Shown here: one piece after another, positions 43,032 to 51,302 of the stretch
Layout: each line of letters starts with the position of its first letter
Position numbering within the stretch: the stretch's first letter is position 1
NCBI GenBank assembly: GCA_947089855.1
Contig: CAMUML010000013.1
Location: forward strand, 1 to 64,000
Source of the DNA: an uncultured Eubacterium sp.
GTDB taxonomy: Bacteria; Bacillota; Clostridia; Lachnospirales; Lachnospiraceae
DNA length: 64,000 nucleotides
Direction of reading: 5' to 3'
Notes under the pieces: model-generated
What the model saw: the letters and a program-made list of their open reading frames with translations, nothing else
Database searches by the model: none
What the model was told of the DNA's origin: nothing
Translations under genes and position numbers: made by a program

Positions 43032-46000
43032 ATGAAGGCATTAATAGCATTTATAAAAAAGCAGGCAACATGCCAATGCCAAAACCGGAAGCGCATAGGC
43101 AGGCGGCTGTTAAGCCTGCTGCTATGTACCGCTATGCTGGCTCCATATACCGAAGAACTGGCGGTCCATGCAGCAGCCGGGCAGCCAGGCTATGTGGTTT
43201 TGGAATCAGGCAGGATTCCGCCAGAAAAATTGCCTGGCGAGGACTGCATTTATTTGGGTACAGCATCTGCACAGGTAGAAGAACGGGGAGAATATGCCGT
43301 GCGCCTGTACCGGGAAGGCAGCCTTAGCCAGACAGCCAGTGTCGACTTGCGCACAATTGACCTAACGGCTGTATACGGCAAAGACTACGAACTGGTTATG
43401 GACGATGTGGAAGAAACTGGGGACGGCACATCGATCCTGGAAAAATACGTAAAAGGGCAAAGCATCCAGCCCTCAGATAAAGTACGTGAATTGTTGGCCA
43501 AGCCATCGGAAACACAAGGGCAGGTGCAGGCAGTTTCAGCAGCGGATAAAGCTGGCGCTGAGGCGGCATCGAACCTATCTGGGCAGCAGGGGGTATCCGA
43601 GGCGGCCGGCAGCCAGGATACGGAAGGCACAAAAACGCTGGCCCAGGTAAAGGAAGAGCAAACCAAAACAAAGGCCAGAAAGCTGCAAACGTCCGATAAC
43701 GGCCAGCAGACACTGGTAGAATCCTTGTCCGATGCATTAATCGCCGATTCCATGAAAAATGTGGAGGCGTCCAGCCGCTGTACCGTCCAGTTTGCAGCGG
43801 GGGAATCGGAAAAGACGGTACGGTTCCGGATTTTGGAAGATAAGGAAAAAGAAGGGAATGAGGGCTTTTCCCTGCTGCTGGCCGATCCGGTAAATGTGCA
43901 GTTATTTGAAGTAACCGCTTGTGCAGTTACGATCCAGGATGATGAACCGGTAGAGCATTCAAAAGTTTCTTTTACGGAACGTACTTACCAGGCTAAAGAC
44001 GGGAAAGCAGCGCTTACGGTAAAACGGGTGGGTGCAGAGTACTCCGTGTGCGATATGGCCGTGAAGACTTGCGAAGATACGGCGCATGCGGGGACAAACT
44101 ATGAGGAGAAAAATGAAACGCTTGCGTTTGCGCCATATGAAACAGAAAAAAAGATTGAGCTGGATGTATCCGGCGAAGGGCGTTTTGGCGTAATGCTCAC
44201 GGATCTAAGGGCTTGTACCGAAGGGGAGTATACAAAAGCTTTTGTAGAGCTTCAGGACGGGGAAGGCGGCAAACAAGAATCCGGCAAAAAAGAAACGGCG
44301 CAGCTAAAATCGGCTGCAGGGACGAAAGCGGGGTCAAAGGAAGATACGCTTTCCTTTTCTATTTCTGTCAATAATAAGCCCTATACGGTGGAATATGCCG
44401 CTGGCGATGCCATTGGGAGGATTATGGACTATGGCTTCCAGCCGGCAGTCCAGGTAGGCACTTATTATTTTGCTTTGGACGATGTAAACGGCGGCATGTT
44501 CAAATATGGCTATAAAACAGGGAACCAGCCTGGCTGGCGCGGCAATGTCCGCAGTGAATATCTGAAAAAAGAGCAGTTTGGAAAACTGGAGTATTATTCC
44601 AGCCTGACTTCCGATAAGGGAGGCGCTTATACGGAATCCATACAGCCGGTTCCAGGTGTGTATTTCCAATATTTTGTAAATGACTGGCGGTCCAAATCCA
44701 AAGATTTCGGAGGGCAGAGGGCAAGGCTGGAGATAATTGGCAGCAAATCCCAAAATGTGGACGGCAAATTTGACCGGAGCCAGGAAAAAGGGGTGATCGC
44801 AAATTCCGTTCATGGGGACCTCAATGCAAACCTGAAATTCAAGGTGTGGGCCTTGGATGAAGAAAGCAATAAGACGCCGAAATCTTATGTGGAATTTTAC
44901 GGGCTATGTGCCATGAATAAGAAGTACAACATCTCTTTATTGCCGGCCGCGGAGAAGAAATTCCGCACGGGTACCAAAGATTCCAGCCAGAGTGTCGTAC
45001 CAGTACAGGTATCGGTCAAGTGCGGTGCGGTAGATGTGAGGGATAACCAGTCCAGGGAAGTTTATGCAAGTATGGACCAGGATGCTTCTAATCTGGTTTT
45101 TAGCATATCCGATACCCAGATCGGCGGGCGCAGCGGGAAATTTGGCCATATAACCGGATACCAGATTTCGGTCGACCCGTCTTCGGCGTCCCAAAGGCGC
45201 CAGGTTTCGTATCCGGAAGATTTTATAAAATTCCTAAACCAGAAAAAAGGCTCTGGGACAGCTACAGGTGTAGATTTCCGGGCGGAAGCAGTTGAGGCGG
45301 AAATAAAGAAAGTGAATGCAAACCTGGATACGGTCCCTTACGATGCATATTTTATCAGCTGGATCGACCAGGTACAGGCAGATGTAATAAAAGAAGGCGT
45401 TGGCTACAAACAGGCATTGAAGTTTACGCCGCGTTTGGAATATAACGACGTTAAGGTAGAAGTGCTGGCAGCCAAAGGAAAAGGGGCAGGGCATTTTAAA
45501 GATACACAGTTAGCAAAAAACGGCAAATATACGTTCCATGCAGGCGACAGCCTGGATTTGGAAGCAGTGGCGGACGACCCGGACCGGTACCATGTGGTAG
45601 GCTACGAGGTTTCCGACAACCAGGGCATTACCTATAATACGATAACCGACGGGTCGTATTTATTTTTAGAGTCATTTAAAAGCTATCAAATCAGGCCGGT
45701 GGTCGCAGCAAACGACAATGCGGTTGAAATACGTTTTACGGACAAAGAAGCGGAAAACGGGCTGGAAGTCCAGGGCCTGATTAGCCAGCAGGCATTAAAA
45801 GGCACCGCATACGAAGGCAAACACCTTTTAAACCTCAACCCAGGCGCAAAGACGGTAGAAGAGATGATGAAGCCGGTGCCGGGAAAAGATTATAGTATTA
45901 GTATTGTTGTCAAGGATAAGGAAAGCGGGGGCTATATCCGAAGGCCGCAGGTAAAATTAAAATCCAAAAATACTGTCTACCATACACAGCTGTTTTTTAT

Positions 46001-49000
46001 GGCTGCTGCGGCAGATACTGCGGACAATATCGTAGAAATCGGCTTGTCGGCGGTAAAGCAGGAGGATGCGGGCCATGATTATGATATTTCCGGCAACCTG
46101 GTTTCGGCGTTTGCGCCAATCCGCAGCAACGGGGAGGCGGTAAAAAACCTGCCGGTTTCCAATTATACGATGTCGGTTGGGAACGGCGGGCAGAATAAGG
46201 ACAGCAAGACAGGCAAAATGCTGGTAGAAAGCGCGGCTTCGCTGACCGGCGGTACCGGGCAGTATAGCCTGCGGGTGCATGGAGGCTGTGATGGGGATAT
46301 TATCCCGATGCTGGTTTCCAATGGCCTTTCCAACGGCCAGGTCGTCGATGTAAAATTGACCAATACAAAATGGTCTTCCCAGGCTTTCGCATACCAGGTG
46401 GATGCTGGGAATACTGAATTAGCCTATCCATACCATATGCCGCAGGTATCCAGTATTACGTATTCCTATAATAACAGTGCGAACAACCAAAAAAGCGACA
46501 ACCGGGAAAATTCAGTCTGTATTTATGATGATACGCTGAATATATCGGCAAAGGTAAATAAATATGACAGGGAAGTAAAAGAGGCCGTATTTACGGTTTA
46601 TACAGTTACGGGCCAGAAAACAGAATACAAGGTGAAAGAAAGCGAAGATAACCGCAATACCTTTGTATGCACGATTCCAAAAATGACCGAAAACCTACAT
46701 AACGGCGACCGGATTATGGTAAGGCTGGTCGATCAGGAATCGCTGTTTTCGGGGGCTGGGGATGACAATGTATTCGATGATGCAGGCGAGCCGATTACCG
46801 GGCAGTCGGTACCAATCCAGTATCCGGACGTGGATACCGGGCTTGTATTTTATGTCGAAAATACCATTGTTGCCCCACAGAGCTATGATCTGGAAAATTC
46901 CTTGGAAGTGGATGTGCCGTTAATTGGAAAATCAACGGCAAATGCGAATTCGGGGCTGATCACGTTTGGCAAAACCAACTGGCCAGGCAACACAGGCTAT
47001 ACGCTGCAGGTTGGGTTGGATATGCTCTATAGTACGATTGCAACGCCAAATACCGCTCAAAAGGTACAAAACTATAATAACTTTTACAATACAGTCAAGC
47101 AGGCATCCGAGGGCAAAACAACGAATGCCGAGGATATTATTTACCAGCAGACGCAAAAAGATAAAAAAGCGACGCTGGGGAATGTTTCCTTGAAAAAAGA
47201 AAAGGACACGATGCAGGGCATTACCGAGACGCTAAAAAAGGATTCCACAAGCAAGATGAAAGGGGCGTCGGCAGGGCTGAATAAAAATGCGATGTGGAGC
47301 GTGGATGTGGCGATCTTGTCGGCATTTGACTTTGTCTATAACCCGCAGACGGAACAGTTTATGTTTTCCTGTGGTTCCGTTGTCATAGGCGGTACGTTTA
47401 CGTTTAATAAGACGATGTATACGATTGTATATGGTGTGCCGTTATTCCTGAATTTCTCCGCTACCCTGCAGGGCAATGCAACCATTGCGTATACGACGCA
47501 GGAAGGCAAGGATGCATTAAGCGCCGGGGACTTTGACAGTTATGCCGGAAACCTTGCCCAGCGCCTGCAAGCCCCGCAGTCCAGCTTAACCTTGATGCTT
47601 TCAGGAAAGGTGCAGGCAGGTGTCGGCATGTGCGGTGTCGTATCCGCAAGGGGCTATGTATCGTTGGGCATCCAGTTTGACATCCCGCTTGAGGAAGGGA
47701 AACAGGGCGGCGCGCTGTTGAGCGGTTCCGGCGGGATTGGCATCGATATGCTGCTGCTTACGTTTAATTTTGATATTGCAAAGTTTTTTACTGGGTTTGG
47801 TTCACTGAAAAACCAGCAGAAGTTTGATTTCTTTGGAGGGCTGATGTCGGCAGATGTAGGAAGCAAGTCCGCCGGCACGCAGGCAAAAACCGCATCGAAA
47901 GGCCAGGTGCTCCGCGAGTCTGAAGAAGGCGAACAGCTGGTAATGCATGAATACACGCCAGGTACTTCGGATATGGGCAGCTTTGGCAAATATAACAGCC
48001 GGAGGGCGACGTTAGAACCGGTGGCAGTCCATACCCTTTTGGACAATGCGGCGGAACGTACCCGCCCGCGTATCCTCCCATTGGACGGGGATAAGAAGTT
48101 CATGGTATTTATCGGCAGCCGCAGCGGGGAACCGTTAAACAGCGCAGCATTGTATTATTCTGTTTACGACGGTATGGAATGGTCGGTGCCTAAGATTGTA
48201 TCCGATGACGGTACCGTTGACGCAGCGCCAGACTTATTGCGCGCGGGGGATAAGGTCGTGTTGGCATGGCCGGATGCGGAACGCGAGTTTACGCAGGCAG
48301 ACCAGCCGAAGGATAAATTAAGCGCATTGGAGATCTCGGTTGCAGTTTATGATATAAAAAGCGGCACAATGGGCCAGGAAATTACATTAACGGACGACGG
48401 ATGGATGGATTTTGCGCCTCAGCTTGTCGTTGACGGTACGAAGATTTACTGCAGCTATATGAAACGGGATTTAACAAATGTAACGAAAAATGAAGACTTG
48501 ATCGATTTTACCGGCATTTATTCCACAATGGCATACCAGACGTACGATTTTGGCGCGGCAAACAGCCAGGGAGGGCAAAAGGGCAAAGAACAGTATATCG
48601 AGGTCGGCCACGAAACCCTAGACGACCCGCTGGTTATGGACTGGCATTCGGCGCTTGCCGAGGTAGACGGCAGGACTTACCTGGTTTCCACCTATACGAT
48701 TGATGAAGATTTGAATTTTAATACAAACGAGGACCGGGAGCTTTATCTGGACATCTACGATATAGACAGTAACCGGCGCTATTACCCGATCCGTATTTCA
48801 AGGGACCGTATCAACCAGTCCAATCCAAAGCTTACGGATATAGGCGGTACATTATACCTGACCTGGCTGGAAAGCGGATACCAGTTCCATATCATGGATG
48901 TATCGCAGCTGTTGACGGCATTGTTTGATACCAGTACCAGCATCCTGACAACCGGCGAAGGCAGCGTTGCCATTGATAAAGAAAAGTACCGCAGCAGCGA

Positions 49001-50939
49001 TGAAAAAGACGCGGGCTGGTATCAAAAGAGCGCGCAGGAGCTTGGCATGGATGCGGAATTTTATGAAAACAGTATTTATGCAGACCTGGCAGACAACCGT
49101 TTCCCTTCGGATGCGGCAAATTTCAGCCAGGACAGCAACTTGATGACAAGCATTGCTTCCTATGTGCTTACTTCCGATGGCGACGACCTTTACGTATTTT
49201 ATACTGATTTTGGCGAAGATGCGGATGCCACCGGCGTGGAAATCTATGGCGTAAGGTATGAACGGCATACAGGCGCCGCACAGGCAGGCACAGATGGGGA
49301 ATGGGGATTTTCCAAAGCAGTACAGCTGACAAACAGCAATAAAGTGATCGACGAGCTGGATCTATATATGGAAAAAGACGGCAGCGTCAGTGCAGTCTCC
49401 AACTATTTTGACCAGTGGATCGATGAAGCAGGAAAAATCCAGTATGGCCCAAACCAGCTGGTAGAAATTGATTTTGAAACGAAAAACTCGGTGGAAGTCA
49501 AAAATGGCCTGATTGTATTTCCATCCAAAATAACAGCAGGTTCCACAAGCCAGCTTTCCTTTGAAGCGGTAAATAACGGACTTTTGACCGCAGAAGGGTT
49601 TGATTATACCGTAAGCCAGAGTTCCGGCGGCAGCGGCACCATAATACAAAAAGGCCATGTGGACGTACCGCTAAAAGCAGGGCAAAGCGAGACGGTAACC
49701 GTCCCTTGGAAGGTTCCAAAAGACGTTTCCAATACAAGCATACAAGTATCTGTTGTAGAAACAGGGGTACAAGGGCAGGCCGCTTCTTCCGCCGTCAGCC
49801 AGGTGCCTTGTGAAAGCCAGCTGCACTTTTTAGAGTCACAGGTTTTATGGAAGGAAAAACAGCCGTATGTAGAGGCAGTGGTAGAGAATGCAGGCGCGGT
49901 AGGTGCAAAAGCGGCAAAAGGCGTACTTTCCTTAGTGGATGACAATAATAAGGAAACAAAAACCTACGCGGAATTTAAAATACCGGCGCTTGCATCTGGA
50001 AAAGAAAAAACCATCCAGATCCCATTTACGCCAGGAATGGATGATTTTAACTGGCTCGGCTGCATAAACCTTAAGCTGGAAGCATTCGGCAGCAGTGGCA
50101 GCAGTATCGCAGAAACTTACACGAAGTTAACCGCCTCCGGACCAGTCTGCGCCCAGATTAACGGTGGGGAAGCAAATATTACGCTTGCGCGCGGCAAAAA
50201 AGCGGCTTTACAGGCAAAAGCAGCGCCGTGGGGGACGTTAGCTGGCTCCGTGCGCTATTATTCCACCGACGAATCGGTAGCGTCTGTCAATGGAAAAGGC
50301 ACGGTAACTGGGATTGGGGCCGGGGAAGCGGATATTTATGCATATTATGGCCAATCAGGCTTATCCACTTCCATCCATGTAACCGTATCCGGCGCGCCAG
50401 CCAAACGCATTGTACCAGCCCAAAAACAGGTACTTCTGCCAGCAGGCAAGCAAAAAAGCGTAGCGTTTACTGCCCAAGGCCTATCGCAGGTAACCGTATC
50501 CGTAACCGGCAATCCAAAAGTTTCCGCGAAGGCCAAAGGCAGCCAGGTGGTAATCAGCGCAGACAAAAAGGCAGCCAAAGGATCCAAAGCGGCCGTAACG
50601 CTAACATCCAAAGATGCGGCAGGCAAAACCGTAAAAGCAACCGTGGCAGTGTCAATCCAAAATAAGGCGGTAAAAATAACGCCGGTAAAAAAACAGGTGG
50701 CCATTGAGAAAGGGGGCACAGCCACTTGTGTGCTGAAAGTAACCGCACAGAACCCGAAAAAAGCAGTTGCAGATACCGTAACGGTTTCCTCGGATTATGT
50801 GTCACTGAAAAAATATGTTTTCAAGAAAGGGAGCATTGAATTGACCCTGAAAGGGAAGAAAGCAGGCAGCGGGAAAGCACAGGTGCGTGTAGGTTCCAAA
50901 ACATGCAAAGTAAATGTATTGGTAAAGGCTTCACTGTAA
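43032..50939 (+). CDS. Giant secreted multidomain surface protein (2,635 aa)
   Basis: A signal peptide (RRLLSLLLCTAMLAP core, cleavage after HAAAG near 49) starts the protein. Residues about 50-300 and 310-410 look like two Calx-beta-type domains (ERGEYAVRLYREGSLSQTAS, AVYGKDYELV; AALTVKRVGAEYS), the first interrupted by about 75 low-complexity residues. The centre (about 430-1600) is beta-rich and unassigned. About 1670-2150 has repeated propeller-like segments (KKFMVFIGSRSGEPLNSAAL, DKVVLAWPDAE). About 2160-2370 has two CARDB-like domains (GSTSQLSFEAVNNGLLTAEG), then BIG2-like domains to the end (SVRYYSTDESVASVNGKGTV). No LPXTG, SLH or choline-binding anchor was seen. Likely an extracellular adhesive or polymer-binding protein. 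Ribosome site GAAAGGAGAAGAGG. The terminator is at 51174. Confidence 0.85.
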   Translation: MKALIAFIKKQATCQCQNRKRIGRRLLSLLLCTAMLAPYTEELAVHAAAGQPGYVVLESGRIPPEKLPGEDCIYLGTASAQVEERGEYAVRLYREGSLSQTASVDLRTIDLTAVYGKDYELVMDDVEETGDGTSILEKYVKGQSIQPSDKVRELLAKPSETQGQVQAVSAADKAGAEAASNLSGQQGVSEAAGSQDTEGTKTLAQVKEEQTKTKARKLQTSDNGQQTLVESLSDALIADSMKNVEASSRCTVQFAAGESEKTVRFRILEDKEKEGNEGFSLLLADPVNVQLFEVTACAVTIQDDEPVEHSKVSFTERTYQAKDGKAALTVKRVGAEYSVCDMAVKTCEDTAHAGTNYEEKNETLAFAPYETEKKIELDVSGEGRFGVMLTDLRACTEGEYTKAFVELQDGEGGKQESGKKETAQLKSAAGTKAGSKEDTLSFSISVNNKPYTVEYAAGDAIGRIMDYGFQPAVQVGTYYFALDDVNGGMFKYGYKTGNQPGWRGNVRSEYLKKEQFGKLEYYSSLTSDKGGAYTESIQPVPGVYFQYFVNDWRSKSKDFGGQRARLEIIGSKSQNVDGKFDRSQEKGVIANSVHGDLNANLKFKVWALDEESNKTPKSYVEFYGLCAMNKKYNISLLPAAEKKFRTGTKDSSQSVVPVQVSVKCGAVDVRDNQSREVYASMDQDASNLVFSISDTQIGGRSGKFGHITGYQISVDPSSASQRRQVSYPEDFIKFLNQKKGSGTATGVDFRAEAVEAEIKKVNANLDTVPYDAYFISWIDQVQADVIKEGVGYKQALKFTPRLEYNDVKVEVLAAKGKGAGHFKDTQLAKNGKYTFHAGDSLDLEAVADDPDRYHVVGYEVSDNQGITYNTITDGSYLFLESFKSYQIRPVVAANDNAVEIRFTDKEAENGLEVQGLISQQALKGTAYEGKHLLNLNPGAKTVEEMMKPVPGKDYSISIVVKDKESGGYIRRPQVKLKSKNTVYHTQLFFMAAAADTADNIVEIGLSAVKQEDAGHDYDISGNLVSAFAPIRSNGEAVKNLPVSNYTMSVGNGGQNKDSKTGKMLVESAASLTGGTGQYSLRVHGGCDGDIIPMLVSNGLSNGQVVDVKLTNTKWSSQAFAYQVDAGNTELAYPYHMPQVSSITYSYNNSANNQKSDNRENSVCIYDDTLNISAKVNKYDREVKEAVFTVYTVTGQKTEYKVKESEDNRNTFVCTIPKMTENLHNGDRIMVRLVDQESLFSGAGDDNVFDDAGEPITGQSVPIQYPDVDTGLVFYVENTIVAPQSYDLENSLEVDVPLIGKSTANANSGLITFGKTNWPGNTGYTLQVGLDMLYSTIATPNTAQKVQNYNNFYNTVKQASEGKTTNAEDIIYQQTQKDKKATLGNVSLKKEKDTMQGITETLKKDSTSKMKGASAGLNKNAMWSVDVAILSAFDFVYNPQTEQFMFSCGSVVIGGTFTFNKTMYTIVYGVPLFLNFSATLQGNATIAYTTQEGKDALSAGDFDSYAGNLAQRLQAPQSSLTLMLSGKVQAGVGMCGVVSARGYVSLGIQFDIPLEEGKQGGALLSGSGGIGIDMLLLTFNFDIAKFFTGFGSLKNQQKFDFFGGLMSADVGSKSAGTQAKTASKGQVLRESEEGEQLVMHEYTPGTSDMGSFGKYNSRRATLEPVAVHTLLDNAAERTRPRILPLDGDKKFMVFIGSRSGEPLNSAALYYSVYDGMEWSVPKIVSDDGTVDAAPDLLRAGDKVVLAWPDAEREFTQADQPKDKLSALEISVAVYDIKSGTMGQEITLTDDGWMDFAPQLVVDGTKIYCSYMKRDLTNVTKNEDLIDFTGIYSTMAYQTYDFGAANSQGGQKGKEQYIEVGHETLDDPLVMDWHSALAEVDGRTYLVSTYTIDEDLNFNTNEDRELYLDIYDIDSNRRYYPIRISRDRINQSNPKLTDIGGTLYLTWLESGYQFHIMDVSQLLTALFDTSTSILTTGEGSVAIDKEKYRSSDEKDAGWYQKSAQELGMDAEFYENSIYADLADNRFPSDAANFSQDSNLMTSIASYVLTSDGDDLYVFYTDFGEDADATGVEIYGVRYERHTGAAQAGTDGEWGFSKAVQLTNSNKVIDELDLYMEKDGSVSAVSNYFDQWIDEAGKIQYGPNQLVEIDFETKNSVEVKNGLIVFPSKITAGSTSQLSFEAVNNGLLTAEGFDYTVSQSSGGSGTIIQKGHVDVPLKAGQSETVTVPWKVPKDVSNTSIQVSVVETGVQGQAASSAVSQVPCESQLHFLESQVLWKEKQPYVEAVVENAGAVGAKAAKGVLSLVDDNNKETKTYAEFKIPALASGKEKTIQIPFTPGMDDFNWLGCINLKLEAFGSSGSSIAETYTKLTASGPVCAQINGGEANITLARGKKAALQAKAAPWGTLAGSVRYYSTDESVASVNGKGTVTGIGAGEADIYAYYGQSGLSTSIHVTVSGAPAKRIVPAQKQVLLPAGKQKSVAFTAQGLSQVTVSVTGNPKVSAKAKGSQVVISADKKAAKGSKAAVTLTSKDAAGKTVKATVAVSIQNKAVKITPVKKQVAIEKGGTATCVLKVTAQNPKKAVADTVTVSSDYVSLKKYVFKKGSIELTLKGKKAGSGKAQVRVGSKTCKVNVLVKASL

Positions 50940-50979
50940 ATTTAACTGGTGTGCAGTATAAATAGCCGGGCTGGATCCT

Positions 50980-51141
50980 TAGGAACTGTGCAGAAATAAA
51001 TTTACCATCCTGCTTGTCTATTTCTCCGATAGCACAGAACAAAAATCAGTTACATAGCCCGCTATGCGCCTGATTTTTGTTCCGCACTCTCGAAGAAATA
51101 TCCGGCGCAATCTGGTAAATTTATTTCTGCACAGTTCCTTA
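50980..51141. repeat. 162-bp palindromic element (copy 2)
   Basis: Outer arms TAGGAACTGTGCAGAAATAA... pair with ...TTATTTCTGCACAGTTCCTTA. The centre is TCTCCGATAGCAC, arms GAACAAAAATCAG/CTGATTTTTGTTC and hairpin TTACATAGCCCGCTATGCGC. Compared with copy 1, arm bases have changed in matching pairs. Confidence 0.85.
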
Positions 51142-51173
51142 TTCCAGATTCTAAAAATAACATAGTGGTTGCA

Positions 51174-51221
51174 AGTATCCAGCCTATTGCGAAGTGTTTC
51201 CCAATGGCTGGATACTTTTTG
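51174..51221 (+). terminator. Terminator of the giant secreted-protein gene
   Basis: AGTATCCAGCC (51174-51184) pairs perfectly with GGCTGGATACT (51206-51216), followed by a T-run. It comes after the palindromic element, so the giant gene's transcript would include that palindrome. Confidence 0.75.
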
Positions 51222-51241
51222 TAGTTTATAAAATCCAATGA

Positions 51242-51270
51242 TTGACGACGCCAGTAAAAAGGAGTACGAT
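51242..51270 (+). promoter_or_regulatory. Promoter of the 949-aa surface-protein gene
   Basis: TTGACG (51242-51247), 17-bp spacer, TACGAT (51265-51270), 32 bp before the ATG, with a GGGGGAG ribosome site between. Confidence 0.6.
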
Positions 51271-51302
51271 AAAGGTAAAAAGATAAAGGGGGAGACAGGT
51301 AT

